A stretch of 21,364 bases of DNA from a virus. The notes beneath the pieces were generated by a model that had not been told where the DNA came from, made no database searches, and worked only from the letters and a program-made list of their open reading frames with translations. The translations under genes and the position numbers were made by a program. Positions 6,673 to 14,133 of the stretch are shown here, piece after piece (the stretch's first letter is position 1; each line of letters starts with the position of its first letter). The stretch lies in the IMG/VR virus record IMGVR_UViG_3300042527_000274, positions 1 to 21,364 of that record. One strand, 5' to 3'.

Positions 6673-9600
6673 TCCTTCATCGTCAACGTTCCCCAATACG
6701 TTGTACCACCATCGTAAGTGATAAACGTCCACAAGTCACGAGCATTTGCTGCTGTTGTTGCAGGAGGAATTGCACCACCAGCCCAATAAATTGTATTGGA
6801 GAATGATGGATTTCTTCCACCAGTTGCATCTTGCAATAACAAGAGCGAGAACATCTGACCAGTGCCTGATGATGGTGCATTAGTGAACGTGAACGCAACG
6901 TTTGCAGTCAACACATGGCGGAAATAATTCGAATCTGCAAGATTGACAGTGTTTGCGCCATCAGTATTTGTATTTGCAACAATAAAGTCTTTTACTGCCT
7001 TGAGCGTTGCACCCTCATTTGGTCCAGTTGGTCCTTGTGGACCCTGTGGTCCTTGCGGACCTTGAGGACCAGCAACACCCTGTGGACCCTGTGGTCCTTG
7101 TGGACCCTGTGGACCAGCATCACCCTTATCACCAGTGCGAACAAATGTCATAATCACATTGGTGCTATTTGGGAAGTTTGATCCAGTTAATGTTGAATTC
7201 AATCCTGCAACTGGAACAACAAACCAATCATTGACATGGAGATGAGAACCATTAATATTGAAGAATGTATACTCAAGAGTATTTGCAGCATTTGCAATTT
7301 TAAATGTGCCCTTGATTGTCGATGTTGAGTCATCAATTGTGTTTAGATAATTGAACACATTTGCATTCAAGCGATCAATGTAATCAATGTACATCTCAGT
7401 TGCAGATAGCAATGTTGTGTTATTGAATTTAACAAAGCCAGCTGTTGGATCAGTGTTTGCTGTATTGGTGTTGAACACATATTCAAACGTTGCACCACCA
7501 AATTCACCAGTGTCACCCTTAACACCTTGTGGTCCTTGTGGACCTTGTGGACCTTGTGGACCAACGACACCTTGTGGACCCTGAGGACCTTGTGGTCCTT
7601 GTGGACCTTGTGGACCTTGTGGACCAGCGCCACCAGTTGAACCAATTGAACCTTGTGGACCCTGTGGTCCTTGCGGACCTTGAGGACCGACTGGACCAAC
7701 ATCACTGATGTTGATTGTTCCAGCCATTGATGAATGATATTGACACACATAATACAATGTGCTTGGCGCATTATAAGGAACAGCGAATGTTATTGTTCCG
7801 ACAGCAGCACCACCATTCGTTATACCAGAGCTGTATATACTTCCAGAGGAATAAGCACCAGAAACTGTTTGAATCCAGAAAGGATGACCAGAAGCATTTA
7901 CACTAAATTGATAAGTAAATCCACGCAGTAAATTTAATGTTGGATTGCTAGAACCATCGATTGAATATGCACCAGCACCAACATTCGTAACTGTGTATGT
8001 TCTTGCACCTGCAGGTCCTTGTGGACCTTGAGGACCTTGCGGACCTGCAACGTTTGATGCGGCACCTTGTGGACCGCTTGGTCCTTGAGGACCTTGAGGA
8101 CCAGGAACAGTTGAAGCGTCGCCTTGTGGACCCTGTGGACCTTGCGGACCAGCATTACCAGTTAGACCTTGAATACCTTGTGCGCCTTGTGGACCTTGAG
8201 GTCCTTGAGGTCCAGTTACTGAATTTCCTTGCGGACCTTGAGGACCCTGAGGACCGACAGTTCCTTGTGGACCTTGAGGACCCTGTGGACCTTGTGAACC
8301 AGCGTCGCCAGTAAGACCTTGGACGCCTTGTGGACCTTGCGGACCTTGTGGACCTGCATTACCTTGTGCGCCTTGCGGACCTTGTGGACCAGGAACAGTT
8401 GAAGCGTCGCCCTGAGGACCCTGTGGTCCTTGTGGTCCTTGTGGACCTTGTGGTCCAGTATCACCAGTAAGACCTTGAATACCTTGTGTGCCTTGTGGAC
8501 CTTGAGGACCAGCAACACCCTGTGGACCTTGAGGACCAGCAACAGTTGAATCTGCGCCAGTTGGTCCTTGTGGACCCTGTGGTCCTTGTGGACCAACAAC
8601 ACCTTGCGGACCTTGTGGACCAGTATTGCCAGCTGGACCCTGTGGACCTTGCGGACCAGTGTCACCTTGATCGCCCTGCGGACCCTGAGGACCAGTATTG
8701 CCAGTTGCACCTTGTGGACCCTGTGGTCCTTGTGGACCTTGTGGACCTTGTGGACCAGCATTACCAGTTAAACCCTGTGAGCCCTGCGTTCCAGTCGGAC
8801 CTTGTGGACCTTGTGGACCAACGACACCTTGTGGACCTTGTGGTCCTTGCGGTCCTTGTGGACCCTGTGGACCGACAATTGGACCAGCATCAATCCAAGA
8901 AGATGATCCTGCATTCCAAACATATAAATGATTGTCAGCGATTACAATATATGCATCGCCGTCAGAGGCACCGCCAGGAAGATTACCAACAGTTGCAACA
9001 GTTCCTAGAATAGAAAGACCTGCGCCAGCTGCACCAGTTGGTCCTTGTGGTCCTTGTGGTCCTTGTGGACCAGCAGCGCCTTGCGGACCTTGCGGACCAT
9101 GAGTTCCTTGTGGACCCTGTGGACCTTGTGGTCCTTGAGGACCTTGTGGTCCAGTATCACCATTATTACCCTGTGCACCGATTAATCCTTGTGGACCTTG
9201 AGGACCTTGCGGACCCTGTGGACCCGCGACACCTTGAGGACCTTGTGGACCCTGAGGACCAACAACACCCTGCGGACCTTGTGGACCAGTCTCACCAGTA
9301 TCACCTTTTGGTCCTTGTGGACCTATTGAACCTTGTGGACCCTGAGGACCTTGCGGACCACCAAGACCTTGATCACCCATAACACCTTGTGGACCTTGTG
9401 GACCAACAACACCTTGTGGACCTTGTGGACCTGTCGCACCAGATGGACCTTGAGGACCAGTGACTCCTTGAGGACCCTGAGGACCAACAACACCTTGTGG
9501 ACCTTGTGGACCTGTCGCACCAGATGGACCTTGAGGACCAGTGACTCCTTGAGGACCCTGAGGACCAGTTACACCTTGTGGACCTTGTGGACCAGTTACG

Positions 9601-10139
9601 CCTTGTGGACCCTGTGGTCCAGTGGAGCCAGTAGCACCTTGTGGTCCTTGTGGACCAGTAGAACCTGTCGTACCTTGCGGACCTTGCGGACCAGGAACGT
9701 TTGAAACACCAGATGGACCTTGTGGTCCTTGTGGACCAGTTACGCCTTGTGGACCCTGAGGACCAGTTACGCCTTGTGGACCCTGTGGTCCAGTGGAGCC
9801 AGTAGCACCTTGTGGACCTTGAGGACCAGCAACATTTGACGCAGCACCTTGTGGACCTTGTGGACCTGTTGATCCTTGTGGTCCTTGTGGACCAGTTACG
9901 CCTTGCGGACCTTGTGGACCAGTATTACCAGTTGGACCTTGTGGACCAGGAACGTTTGAGACACCAGATGGACCTTGCGGACCTTGCGGACCCTGTGGAC
10001 CTGTAGAACCAGAAGGACCTTGCGGACCCTGTGGACCAGATGCACCTTGTGGACCTTGTGGACCTATCGCGCCATTTGGACCTTGTGGACCCTGAGGACC
10101 TTGAGGTCCAGAAGCGTATGTGACTCCAATTGTCGTCAT
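6663..10139 (-). CDS. Collagen-like tail fibre with embedded cupredoxin-like domain
   Basis: Probable receptor-contacting fibre, 1158 aa. A short N-terminus, [10 protein letters not shown], is followed by Gly-Pro-Gln-dominated collagen triplets (residues 11-370). Next is a small module, [20 protein letters not shown] to SWIDAGPI (about 377-421), and a second collagen tract (423-711). A beta domain (about 712-812) has type-1 copper ligands: H752 in SGHPFW, and C799, H802 and M805 in [10 protein letters not shown]. Short collagen linkers (814-880, 1003-1040) flank a further beta domain (881-1002). The C-terminal domain (1044-1158, KAVKDF... to TMKDAK) is shared with the 517-aa fibre. Collagen triplets imply a trimer. 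Its ATG overlaps the TGA of the 111-aa gene (ATGA), so the two are coupled. Adhesin role is inferred from architecture. Confidence 0.9.
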   Translation of the reverse strand: MTTIGVTYASGPQGPQGPQGPNGAIGPQGPQGASGPQGPQGPSGSTGPQGPQGPQGPSGVSNVPGPQGPTGNTGPQGPQGVTGPQGPQGSTGPQGPQGAASNVAGPQGPQGATGSTGPQGPQGVTGPQGPQGVTGPQGPQGPSGVSNVPGPQGPQGTTGSTGPQGPQGATGSTGPQGPQGVTGPQGPQGVTGPQGPQGVTGPQGPSGATGPQGPQGVVGPQGPQGVTGPQGPSGATGPQGPQGVVGPQGPQGVMGDQGLGGPQGPQGPQGSIGPQGPKGDTGETGPQGPQGVVGPQGPQGPQGVAGPQGPQGPQGPQGLIGAQGNNGDTGPQGPQGPQGPQGPQGTHGPQGPQGAAGPQGPQGPQGPTGAAGAGLSILGTVATVGNLPGGASDGDAYIVIADNHLYVWNAGSSSWIDAGPIVGPQGPQGPQGPQGPQGVVGPQGPQGPTGTQGSQGLTGNAGPQGPQGPQGPQGPQGATGNTGPQGPQGDQGDTGPQGPQGPAGNTGPQGPQGVVGPQGPQGPQGPTGADSTVAGPQGPQGVAGPQGPQGTQGIQGLTGDTGPQGPQGPQGPQGPQGDASTVPGPQGPQGAQGNAGPQGPQGPQGVQGLTGDAGSQGPQGPQGPQGTVGPQGPQGPQGNSVTGPQGPQGPQGAQGIQGLTGNAGPQGPQGPQGDASTVPGPQGPQGPSGPQGAASNVAGPQGPQGPQGPAGARTYTVTNVGAGAYSIDGSSNPTLNLLRGFTYQFSVNASGHPFWIQTVSGAYSSGSIYSSGITNGGAAVGTITFAVPYNAPSTLYYVCQYHSSMAGTINISDVGPVGPQGPQGPQGPQGSIGSTGGAGPQGPQGPQGPQGPQGPQGVVGPQGPQGPQGPQGVKGDTGEFGGATFEYVFNTNTANTDPTAGFVKFNNTTLLSATEMYIDYIDRLNANVFNYLNTIDDSTSTIKGTFKIANAANTLEYTFFNINGSHLHVNDWFVVPVAGLNSTLTGSNFPNSTNVIMTFVRTGDKGDAGPQGPQGPQGPQGVAGPQGPQGPQGPQGPTGPNEGATLKAVKDFIVANTNTDGANTVNLADSNYFRHVLTANVAFTFTNAPSSGTGQMFSLLLLQDATGGRNPSFSNTIYWAGGAIPPATTAANARDLWTFITYDGGTTYWGTLTMKDAK
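7704..8006 (-). other. Cupredoxin-like domain inside the collagen-like fibre
   Basis: About 100 residues (roughly 712-812 of the fibre) from [16 protein letters not shown] through [20 protein letters not shown] and [20 protein letters not shown] to AGTINI. The order His, then Cys-x2-His-x2-Met near the C-terminal end matches the ligand order of small blue copper proteins such as plastocyanin. All four candidate ligands (H752, C799, H802, M805) are present. C799 is the domain's only cysteine, so a disulfide is not an alternative. Copper binding is inferred, not shown. Confidence 0.75.
8007..8873 (-). repeat. Second collagen-like Gly-X-Y tract of the fibre
   Basis: Residues 423-711 are unbroken Gly-X-Y triplets, mostly Gly-Pro-Gln, with recurring longer units such as [28 protein letters not shown] and [11 protein letters not shown]. 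Synonymous codons differ between copies, so most repeats are old or have been kept apart by drift. Two short linker tracts of the same type lie at 7500-7700 and 7020-7133. Confidence 0.92.
9030..10109 (-). repeat. First collagen-like Gly-X-Y tract of the fibre
   Basis: Residues 11-370 are Gly-X-Y triplets. Pro sits almost always in the X position and Gln in Y, with occasional GVT, GST, GAT, GVV, GPS and GDT triplets. Charged residues are rare (examples: K278, D280 and E283 in GPKGDTGE). The tract holds an exact 81-base tandem duplication and another near-identical 56-base pair of segments 171 bases apart. Confidence 0.93.
9400..9561 (-). repeat. Exact 81-bp tandem duplication in the fibre gene
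   Basis: Positions 9400-9480 and 9481-9561 are identical base for base, encoding 27 residues (nine triplets) twice, each with [20 protein letters not shown] in register. Identity runs six bases further on the right. The neighbouring triplets use varied synonymous codons, so this is a recent in-frame expansion. Confidence 0.9.
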
Positions 10140-10471
10140 TTCGTTACCTGCGGATTAACTGTGATAATACCCTCAAACATTCTTGTTGTCGTGTTTGAAG
10201 TATCAATTTGTTTAATGTCAAAAACATAACGACCTGCTTTGATATTAGCAGTTGAAGCAGAATTTAGAGAAAAGCGCACATTACCGTTTGCAGCGTTTAA
10301 AACGGAAACTGTTAGATTTGCTGTTGCGCTGGAAGAATAGAATGATTTGCGCATCGAAGAAGAGAACGTATAACCTGCAACGTTAATAACGCTACCATCA
10401 TCTCTCTTAACGACAACGTCAAGGTTAAAATCTGTACCTTGATCGAGATCTACTTCTACAAATTGCGCCAT
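10136..10471 (-). CDS. Small virion or fibre-accessory protein, BppU N-terminal-like
   Basis: A 111-residue beta-rich protein. It opens [20 protein letters not shown], then [20 protein letters not shown] (23-42), ends its core with [20 protein letters not shown] (64-83) and [20 protein letters not shown] (84-103), and finishes with ITVNPQ. The pattern 'dd-G-s..vagyt...G.v.f.L....t..i..G.Y.fDi' resembles the N-terminal domain of phage baseplate upper proteins (BppU type). This is a pattern judgement, not a tested match. A clear ribosome site (AGGAA, 8 bases before the ATG) and a late-promoter box lie upstream. It overlaps the collagen fibre start by 4 bases. Tight coupling suggests it anchors or helps assemble that fibre. 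Confidence 0.6.
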   Translation of the reverse strand: MAQFVEVDLDQGTDFNLDVVVKRDDGSVINVAGYTFSSSMRKSFYSSSATANLTVSVLNAANGNVRFSLNSASTANIKAGRYVFDIKQIDTSNTTTRMFEGIITVNPQVTK

Positions 10472-10496
10472 TTAAAGATTCCTGCTTTTATGTTAT

Positions 10497-10504
10497 TATT
10501 TATT
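10497..10504 (-). promoter_or_regulatory. T4-type late promoter before the 111-aa gene and collagen fibre
   Basis: On the minus strand the box reads AATAAATA, a full match to the NATAAATA late-promoter form of T4-like marine phages. It lies in the 42-base gap after the 173-aa gene and about 26 bases before the next ATG. A late mRNA starting here would carry the 111-aa gene and the fibre. Confidence 0.6.
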
Positions 10505-10513
10505 AAATCTAAA

Positions 10514-11035
10514 TTAGACGGGTTCGACGTAAACCAATTCGCAAGAACCAGAAGTAGATACTTGCACTTCTCGAGAACCATTAGCAGTCAACACTCTAGA
10601 AGGTGCACCGCCGATATTTTCTATACCATCGATAGAGTAAGAGGAACCGAAAACAACCAAATAGGAATTGGCGTTCATTGTTTTAGACAGGCTTGTATTG
10701 TCTAACTGAGTAACAGAGGAGGTGAATGCAATTGCATTATTGGTGTTTCCCTCAACAAGAGAAACAATAGCGAATTTTGTAGATGGTTTAACTGTTAAGA
10801 GAACGTTTTTTTCATAATTCCATTGATTAGAATATGAAGACCAGCTAGAATTATATGGGGAAGAAATTTCTGCTGCGTTTTCTCCCTCGTAGTCGATTAC
10901 TACATTGCCTCGTAGAAGATAGTAAGCCTTAATCGCATTGAATTTTTGAGGAGAAACGATGTTATCGAAATTTATGTTGCATCCGTTCTGATTGCTGCAA
11001 TCGGCTCCTCGAAATATCTGAATTTTTATAGGCAT
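10514..11035 (-). CDS. Uncharacterised 173-aa protein
   Basis: No family recognised. The protein (MPIKIQIFRGADCSNQNGCN...) is rich in Ser, Asn and Val, with alternating hydrophobic residues suggesting beta structure. It has segments NYEKNVLLTVKPSTKFAIVS and NANSYLVVFGSSYSIDGIEN and a C-terminal GSREVQVSTSGSCELVYVEP. Three cysteines are visible, two close together near the N-terminus (CSNQNGC) and one near the end. The ATG at 11035 shares its A with the stop of the GT60-like gene (TGATG). A longer reading would need a TTG start. It lies between the sugar enzyme and the fibre unit, so a virion or fibre-related role is possible but unproven. Confidence 0.6.
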   Translation of the reverse strand: MPIKIQIFRGADCSNQNGCNINFDNIVSPQKFNAIKAYYLLRGNVVIDYEGENAAEISSPYNSSWSSYSNQWNYEKNVLLTVKPSTKFAIVSLVEGNTNNAIAFTSSVTQLDNTSLSKTMNANSYLVVFGSSYSIDGIENIGGAPSRVLTANGSREVQVSTSGSCELVYVEPV

Positions 11036-11997
11036 CAATCACTCCTGTTCGGCACCTCCCAATCGTTAACAACCCCAGGATTAGGCGAAATTTTACGAGA
11101 GATGGCGCGATCTTCTAGTTTTCTATTTATATAATCGACACCTGTTATGCGGCGATAGTGCTCGAGTTGTTCTTCCGATAGAGAGTAGATATAATCGACG
11201 ATTTCTTTCTTTGATCGATCGTGATTCATCTTGAGTTTTTCCTGGCTGGCGACAGGATTGATCGTCTGCTTCGTATCATGGCTACCAGATCGAAGATAAT
11301 GATACACTCTAATCTTACGATGATGGAATATGCTATATCCAGCAAGAATCGAACTAATAACGAAAATTTGTTCTTCTCCTTCGAAGAATATTTTCGTATT
11401 GTATCCAACGTCTTTGATCCAACTTACAGGCATAAAGAAATTGCCAGCACAAATATGAATCGATGGCGTCACATGCTCAGTTGCTGGAACCCATGGACCA
11501 TGAGCGTGTAATCTCAAATCCTTATCAAACTGGAAGTATCCCAACTTTACAGTAATATCATCAGTCAACGTATGCTTGATAATCTTATCATTTTCTAGAT
11601 CGAAGTTTTTTGTGCCAGAAGTTAGAACTACCTTTTTGTTTCCAGCGACTTTACATGCGTCGTTGTAATCAAGTATCAATTGGTGGTCCCAATCTTTATC
11701 GAACAGCATGTGAGAGTCGACTTGATATTGAAACTCTTCATCGTAGATTTGCATCGAATTGATGCATCGCGCCCAAACGACTCCATCAGAGAATTGCGGG
11801 TCAATTCTTTTGTATCGGATTTGTTTATGATTAACGAGATCTGGATGCGTTGTTTGCAAACTATCTTCGAGTTTTGTTTGCTCAAAGACTCCATACGTGA
11901 TGGTATTTCGCCCAGACTCAGTTTCTAGCAAACTATAAAGAGTTGGTGCGAGTAATTTGTCTCGATAAGAACAAACGTTGACGAAGATTTTTGCCAT
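11035..11997 (-). CDS. GlcNAc-transferase-like glycosyltransferase (GT60 / PF11397 type)
   Basis: Probable nucleotide-sugar transferase of the Skp1 GlcNAc-transferase class, which in eukaryotes glycosylates hydroxyproline. Visible family features in 320 aa: IFVNVCSYRDKLLAPTLYSL (4-23), the opening strand and helix; IRYKRIDPQFSDGVVWARC (60-78); QYQVDSHMLFDKDWDHQLI (90-108), containing the DSH metal motif at 94-96; and IKDVGYNTKIFFEGEEQIFV (194-213) followed by RKIRVYHYLRSGSHDTKQ (227-244). No membrane segment. The ribosome site is modest (AAGAG about 10 bases before the ATG). It lies directly downstream of an oxygenase gene group. Since known relatives act on hydroxyproline, the pairing with the prolyl-hydroxylase-like gene is notable, though the acceptor here is unknown. 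Confidence 0.8.
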   Translation of the reverse strand: MAKIFVNVCSYRDKLLAPTLYSLLETESGRNTITYGVFEQTKLEDSLQTTHPDLVNHKQIRYKRIDPQFSDGVVWARCINSMQIYDEEFQYQVDSHMLFDKDWDHQLILDYNDACKVAGNKKVVLTSGTKNFDLENDKIIKHTLTDDITVKLGYFQFDKDLRLHAHGPWVPATEHVTPSIHICAGNFFMPVSWIKDVGYNTKIFFEGEEQIFVISSILAGYSIFHHRKIRVYHYLRSGSHDTKQTINPVASQEKLKMNHDRSKKEIVDYIYSLSEEQLEHYRRITGVDYINRKLEDRAISRKISPNPGVVNDWEVPNRSD

Positions 11998-12002
11998 TGA
12001 TA

Positions 12003-12737
12003 TTAACTCTTTTTAACGATCTTATATTTTTTACGAATCATATAATATTTTCTGTAGAAATTAGATTCATGAAACCATTTAAGTAATTTGCTGTAGTGTA
12101 CTTGTTCTTTTGATGCTGGTCCATAACTCGCCACAATGTCTTTATTGGTTATAAATGGAATTACATGCAGTAAAGGGTCACCAGCTTTAATTTCTACTTC
12201 ACATTCACGTTTTGGTGAACAAATGAAATTGATAGTTGTGAATCTATTATAATCCACTACTCCTGGATAAATGTATAAATCATCTAAAAATTTTGAATGG
12301 TAGAATGCTGGCATTACTAACGCTGACACATTTCCGTTACCATGAACTTTCCATGCACCTGGAAAGTTCCAAACACATGAATCAACTCCATTCAGTTCAA
12401 ATAAGCCATCAGTGATATCGTCAGCCATTCTTTGAGGTTGACCTAGTGGCGTTTGTCGCTTTTTTCCATCTTCGCCGCTACTTCCTGCAAACGCAACGCA
12501 ACCAGCCTTGTTTGCTTTAATATGAAAATTGCTCCATGCTGGAATGATATAACCCATTCTAGCATAGTCATGCATTCCAGGGCATTTAGGAAAACAATAG
12601 TCCCCAAACTTCTTTTCTTGATGTTCTTTTAAAGGTTTTAAATCTTTTGCAAGAATTGGTGGGTAATGCGGATAAACAACTTCTGAAGCGTCTGCAAACT
12701 CAAGATCTGGTTTATCTTTTTTAAATAGATTAAACAT
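12003..12737 (-). CDS. Uncharacterised protein, distant DUF6065-like relative of its neighbour
   Basis: The 244 residues show no catalytic motif I can name. GDYCFPKCPGMHDYARMGYI (45-64) then IPAWSNFHIKAN parallels the block 'KKCLPLLDGMSLGFTIP...DVHIRTN' of the next gene upstream. EVEIKAGDPLLHVIPFITN also parallels 'HIPAGTPLVTVIPIKRN' there, so the two are probably divergent paralogues. The C-terminus is basic (KKYKIVKKS). DUF6065-type proteins are seen among phage and bacterial sugar or oxygenase clusters and are of unknown function. Only two bases separate it from the stop of the upstream gene, so it belongs to the same transcript started at the consensus promoter near 14100. Confidence 0.55.
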   Translation of the reverse strand: MFNLFKKDKPDLEFADASEVVYPHYPPILAKDLKPLKEHQEKKFGDYCFPKCPGMHDYARMGYIIPAWSNFHIKANKAGCVAFAGSSGEDGKKRQTPLGQPQRMADDITDGLFELNGVDSCVWNFPGAWKVHGNGNVSALVMPAFYHSKFLDDLYIYPGVVDYNRFTTINFICSPKRECEVEIKAGDPLLHVIPFITNKDIVASYGPASKEQVHYSKLLKWFHESNFYRKYYMIRKKYKIVKKS

Positions 12738-12739
12738 GA

Positions 12740-13474
12740 TTATTTCTTCTCTCTCAATTCATAGGTATAATGATGCGTACGCATGTTTTGTCGTTTTTGT
12801 ATTACAGAAATTTCTTTGAATTCTTTTGTTGACATTGATCGAACGCGAGGTTTCTTTTCAAAAGAATTTCTCTTAATTGGAATCACTGTAACTAATGGTG
12901 TTCCTGCAGGAATGTGATAATCAGCATCAGTTTCATGCCACAGAGCAGGAAAGTTAACTTCCTTTGGATATTTGTCTGTGTCTACCATTGCACCCAAACA
13001 TGTGAATGGGTGTTCATAATTGTTCATTGGATTGATAAACAGCGAAGACCAGCCTGGAGCAGTCTTAACAACCCAGTGATTGAGAAACTTTAAAGGATTA
13101 CCGTGATTTAATTTTATTGCGCTATTTCCGCCAACTTGATTCGCGTCATGATGCTCGCAAACTCTAAGACCAGGTGGATTTGTTATCTCAAACTGACTAT
13201 TGTTGTGATTAGTTCTAATATGCACATCACCGCATAAGGGAATTGTGAACCCTAATGACATCCCGTCTAATAGTGGAAGACATTTTTTAGCAGACATGGT
13301 TTTGTTGCCAAAAGAATCTCGACCTTCACCATACGAAGGTTCTAGATTCTTAAACCAATCAGGCAGATTCTTTACTGCTGCTTTTGGTTCAGGAATGATA
13401 CCATAAAGTTCTGGGTGGCAATAAAACTCAATTATTGGATTGTCCCAGAATTTGAGTTTTTGAAATTTTACCAT
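12740..13474 (-). CDS. DUF6065-like protein of unknown function
   Basis: The 244 residues from MVKFQKLKFW carry features I associate with DUF6065: an N-terminal PEPKAAVKNLPDWFKNLEP, then SAKKCLPLLDGMSLGFTIPL and DVHIRTN, KFLNHWVVKTAPGWSSLFIN and PHNNYEHPF-type Pro/Asn segments, GAMVDTDKYPKEVNFPA, and C-terminal AGTPLVTVIPIKRNSFEKK. Several Trp and His residues are conserved-looking, but no catalytic set is certain. The ATG at 13474 overlaps the oxygenase stop (ATGGTAA). An in-frame ATG at 13498 would add eight residues and a longer overlap. It is coupled behind the hydroxylase and may act on the same substrate; that is inference. Confidence 0.65.
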   Translation of the reverse strand: MVKFQKLKFWDNPIIEFYCHPELYGIIPEPKAAVKNLPDWFKNLEPSYGEGRDSFGNKTMSAKKCLPLLDGMSLGFTIPLCGDVHIRTNHNNSQFEITNPPGLRVCEHHDANQVGGNSAIKLNHGNPLKFLNHWVVKTAPGWSSLFINPMNNYEHPFTCLGAMVDTDKYPKEVNFPALWHETDADYHIPAGTPLVTVIPIKRNSFEKKPRVRSMSTKEFKEISVIQKRQNMRTHHYTYELREKK

Positions 13475-14070
13475 GTGTTTTTGCCCATGATCCAACATAC
13501 TAACGATTTACGAACACCAGCAGTAACTGGACGTACACGATGAGGCATGCGAGAATCAAAGAAAATAACATCACCAACTTCTGGTTTTGCAACAAAAGGT
13601 TCATCGACACGACCATTCATCACACACTCAAATTCACCACCCTCATACTTACTTGGATCTGTGAGAACTAATGACGCGCTAATCTTGCGTTCAAATGGGC
13701 TTGATAGATTTCCAGCATCGATATGCCAGTCGTAATGCTGCTTGTCTTTAGATTTGTAAACAGTATATTGAAAGTTCTCAAAACCATCAACATCGTACAT
13801 AAAATGGTCGTAATTGACGGCAGAAACAAGACTTGAAAACTTTTGGTATAGCCAATCAGAATTTGGCTCGTGCATCACCCACATGACATCGCTGTCGCGG
13901 TTTTTCTTGCTGACTTGCCCCTTTCCTGCACCACCACCGACTGCACCTTTTTGAAACTTTTGCAAGTCTTCAAGGGCAACAATTTTTTCTATTTCTTCTT
14001 TGGTGAATGCTTTTGTGGCGACACAAAAACGATTTAAAACACGAGCATAACGTTGCACTGGATATGGCAT
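13468..14070 (-). CDS. 2OG-Fe(II) oxygenase, prolyl 4-hydroxylase-like
   Basis: Non-haem iron, 2-oxoglutarate-dependent hydroxylase of the type common in T4-like cyanophages. In 200 residues the iron ligands are H116 and D118 in YDWHIDAG and H177 in MPHRV, and R187 in AGVRKSL lies ten residues after the distal His, where 2OG is bound. LTDPSKYEGGEFE (137-149) and GDVIFFDSRMPHRVRPVTAG are standard prolyl-hydroxylase fold blocks. KNRDSDVMWV near residue 60 is the usual phage N-terminal part. It has GAGG about 8 bases before the ATG and lies about 20 bases downstream of a consensus host-type promoter. Substrate unknown; a protein prolyl target such as the collagen-like fibre is possible. Confidence 0.9.
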   Translation of the reverse strand: MPYPVQRYARVLNRFCVATKAFTKEEIEKIVALEDLQKFQKGAVGGGAGKGQVSKKNRDSDVMWVMHEPNSDWLYQKFSSLVSAVNYDHFMYDVDGFENFQYTVYKSKDKQHYDWHIDAGNLSSPFERKISASLVLTDPSKYEGGEFECVMNGRVDEPFVAKPEVGDVIFFDSRMPHRVRPVTAGVRKSLVCWIMGKNTW

Positions 14071-14099
14071 AAAATAGACCTCAAGAATAACGAAATCAA

Positions 14100-14128
14100 A
14101 TTATAACTTATTTATCAGACTTTGTCAA
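14100..14128 (-). promoter_or_regulatory. Consensus sigma70-type promoter, TTGACA-N17-TATAAT
   Basis: Minus strand: TTGACA (14123-14128), a 17-base spacer, then TATAAT (14100-14105). Both hexamers match the bacterial housekeeping consensus in full and the spacing is optimal. The start would fall near 14093, giving an untranslated leader of about 22 bases before the oxygenase ATG at 14070, which has its own GAGG. This is a host-type early promoter inside a late structural region, so the oxygenase, DUF6065-like pair and GT60-like gene may be expressed early. Confidence 0.85.
14109..14116 (-). promoter_or_regulatory. T4-type late promoter box inside the spacer of the host-type promoter
   Basis: On the minus strand this reads GATAAATA, a full match to the NATAAATA late box, placed in the 17-base spacer of the sigma70-type promoter, about 39 bases before the oxygenase ATG. 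Both early and late polymerase forms could start transcription here. The box could also be chance in AT-rich DNA. Confidence 0.5.
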
Positions 14129-14133
14129 GTATA

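Noticed and set aside
6637-6700. Sigma70 promoter ahead of the GT4 gene
   Set aside because: TATAAT is present, but the nearest TTGACG is 21 bases away and lies in the fibre coding end.
7704-8006. Plastocyanin-like photosynthesis gene (auxiliary metabolic gene)
   Set aside because: The domain has no start or signal peptide of its own and is in frame within the fibre, flanked by collagen triplets.
7020-10109. Long open frames on the plus strand and other minus frames with Leu-Trp-Thr or Val-His-Lys repeats
   Set aside because: They are frame shadows of the Gly-Pro-Gln codons; they have no ribosome sites and no recognisable protein features.
7020-10109. CRISPR-like regular short repeats
   Set aside because: The repeats are triplet-phased, translated and without unique spacers of constant length, so they are collagen coding sequence.
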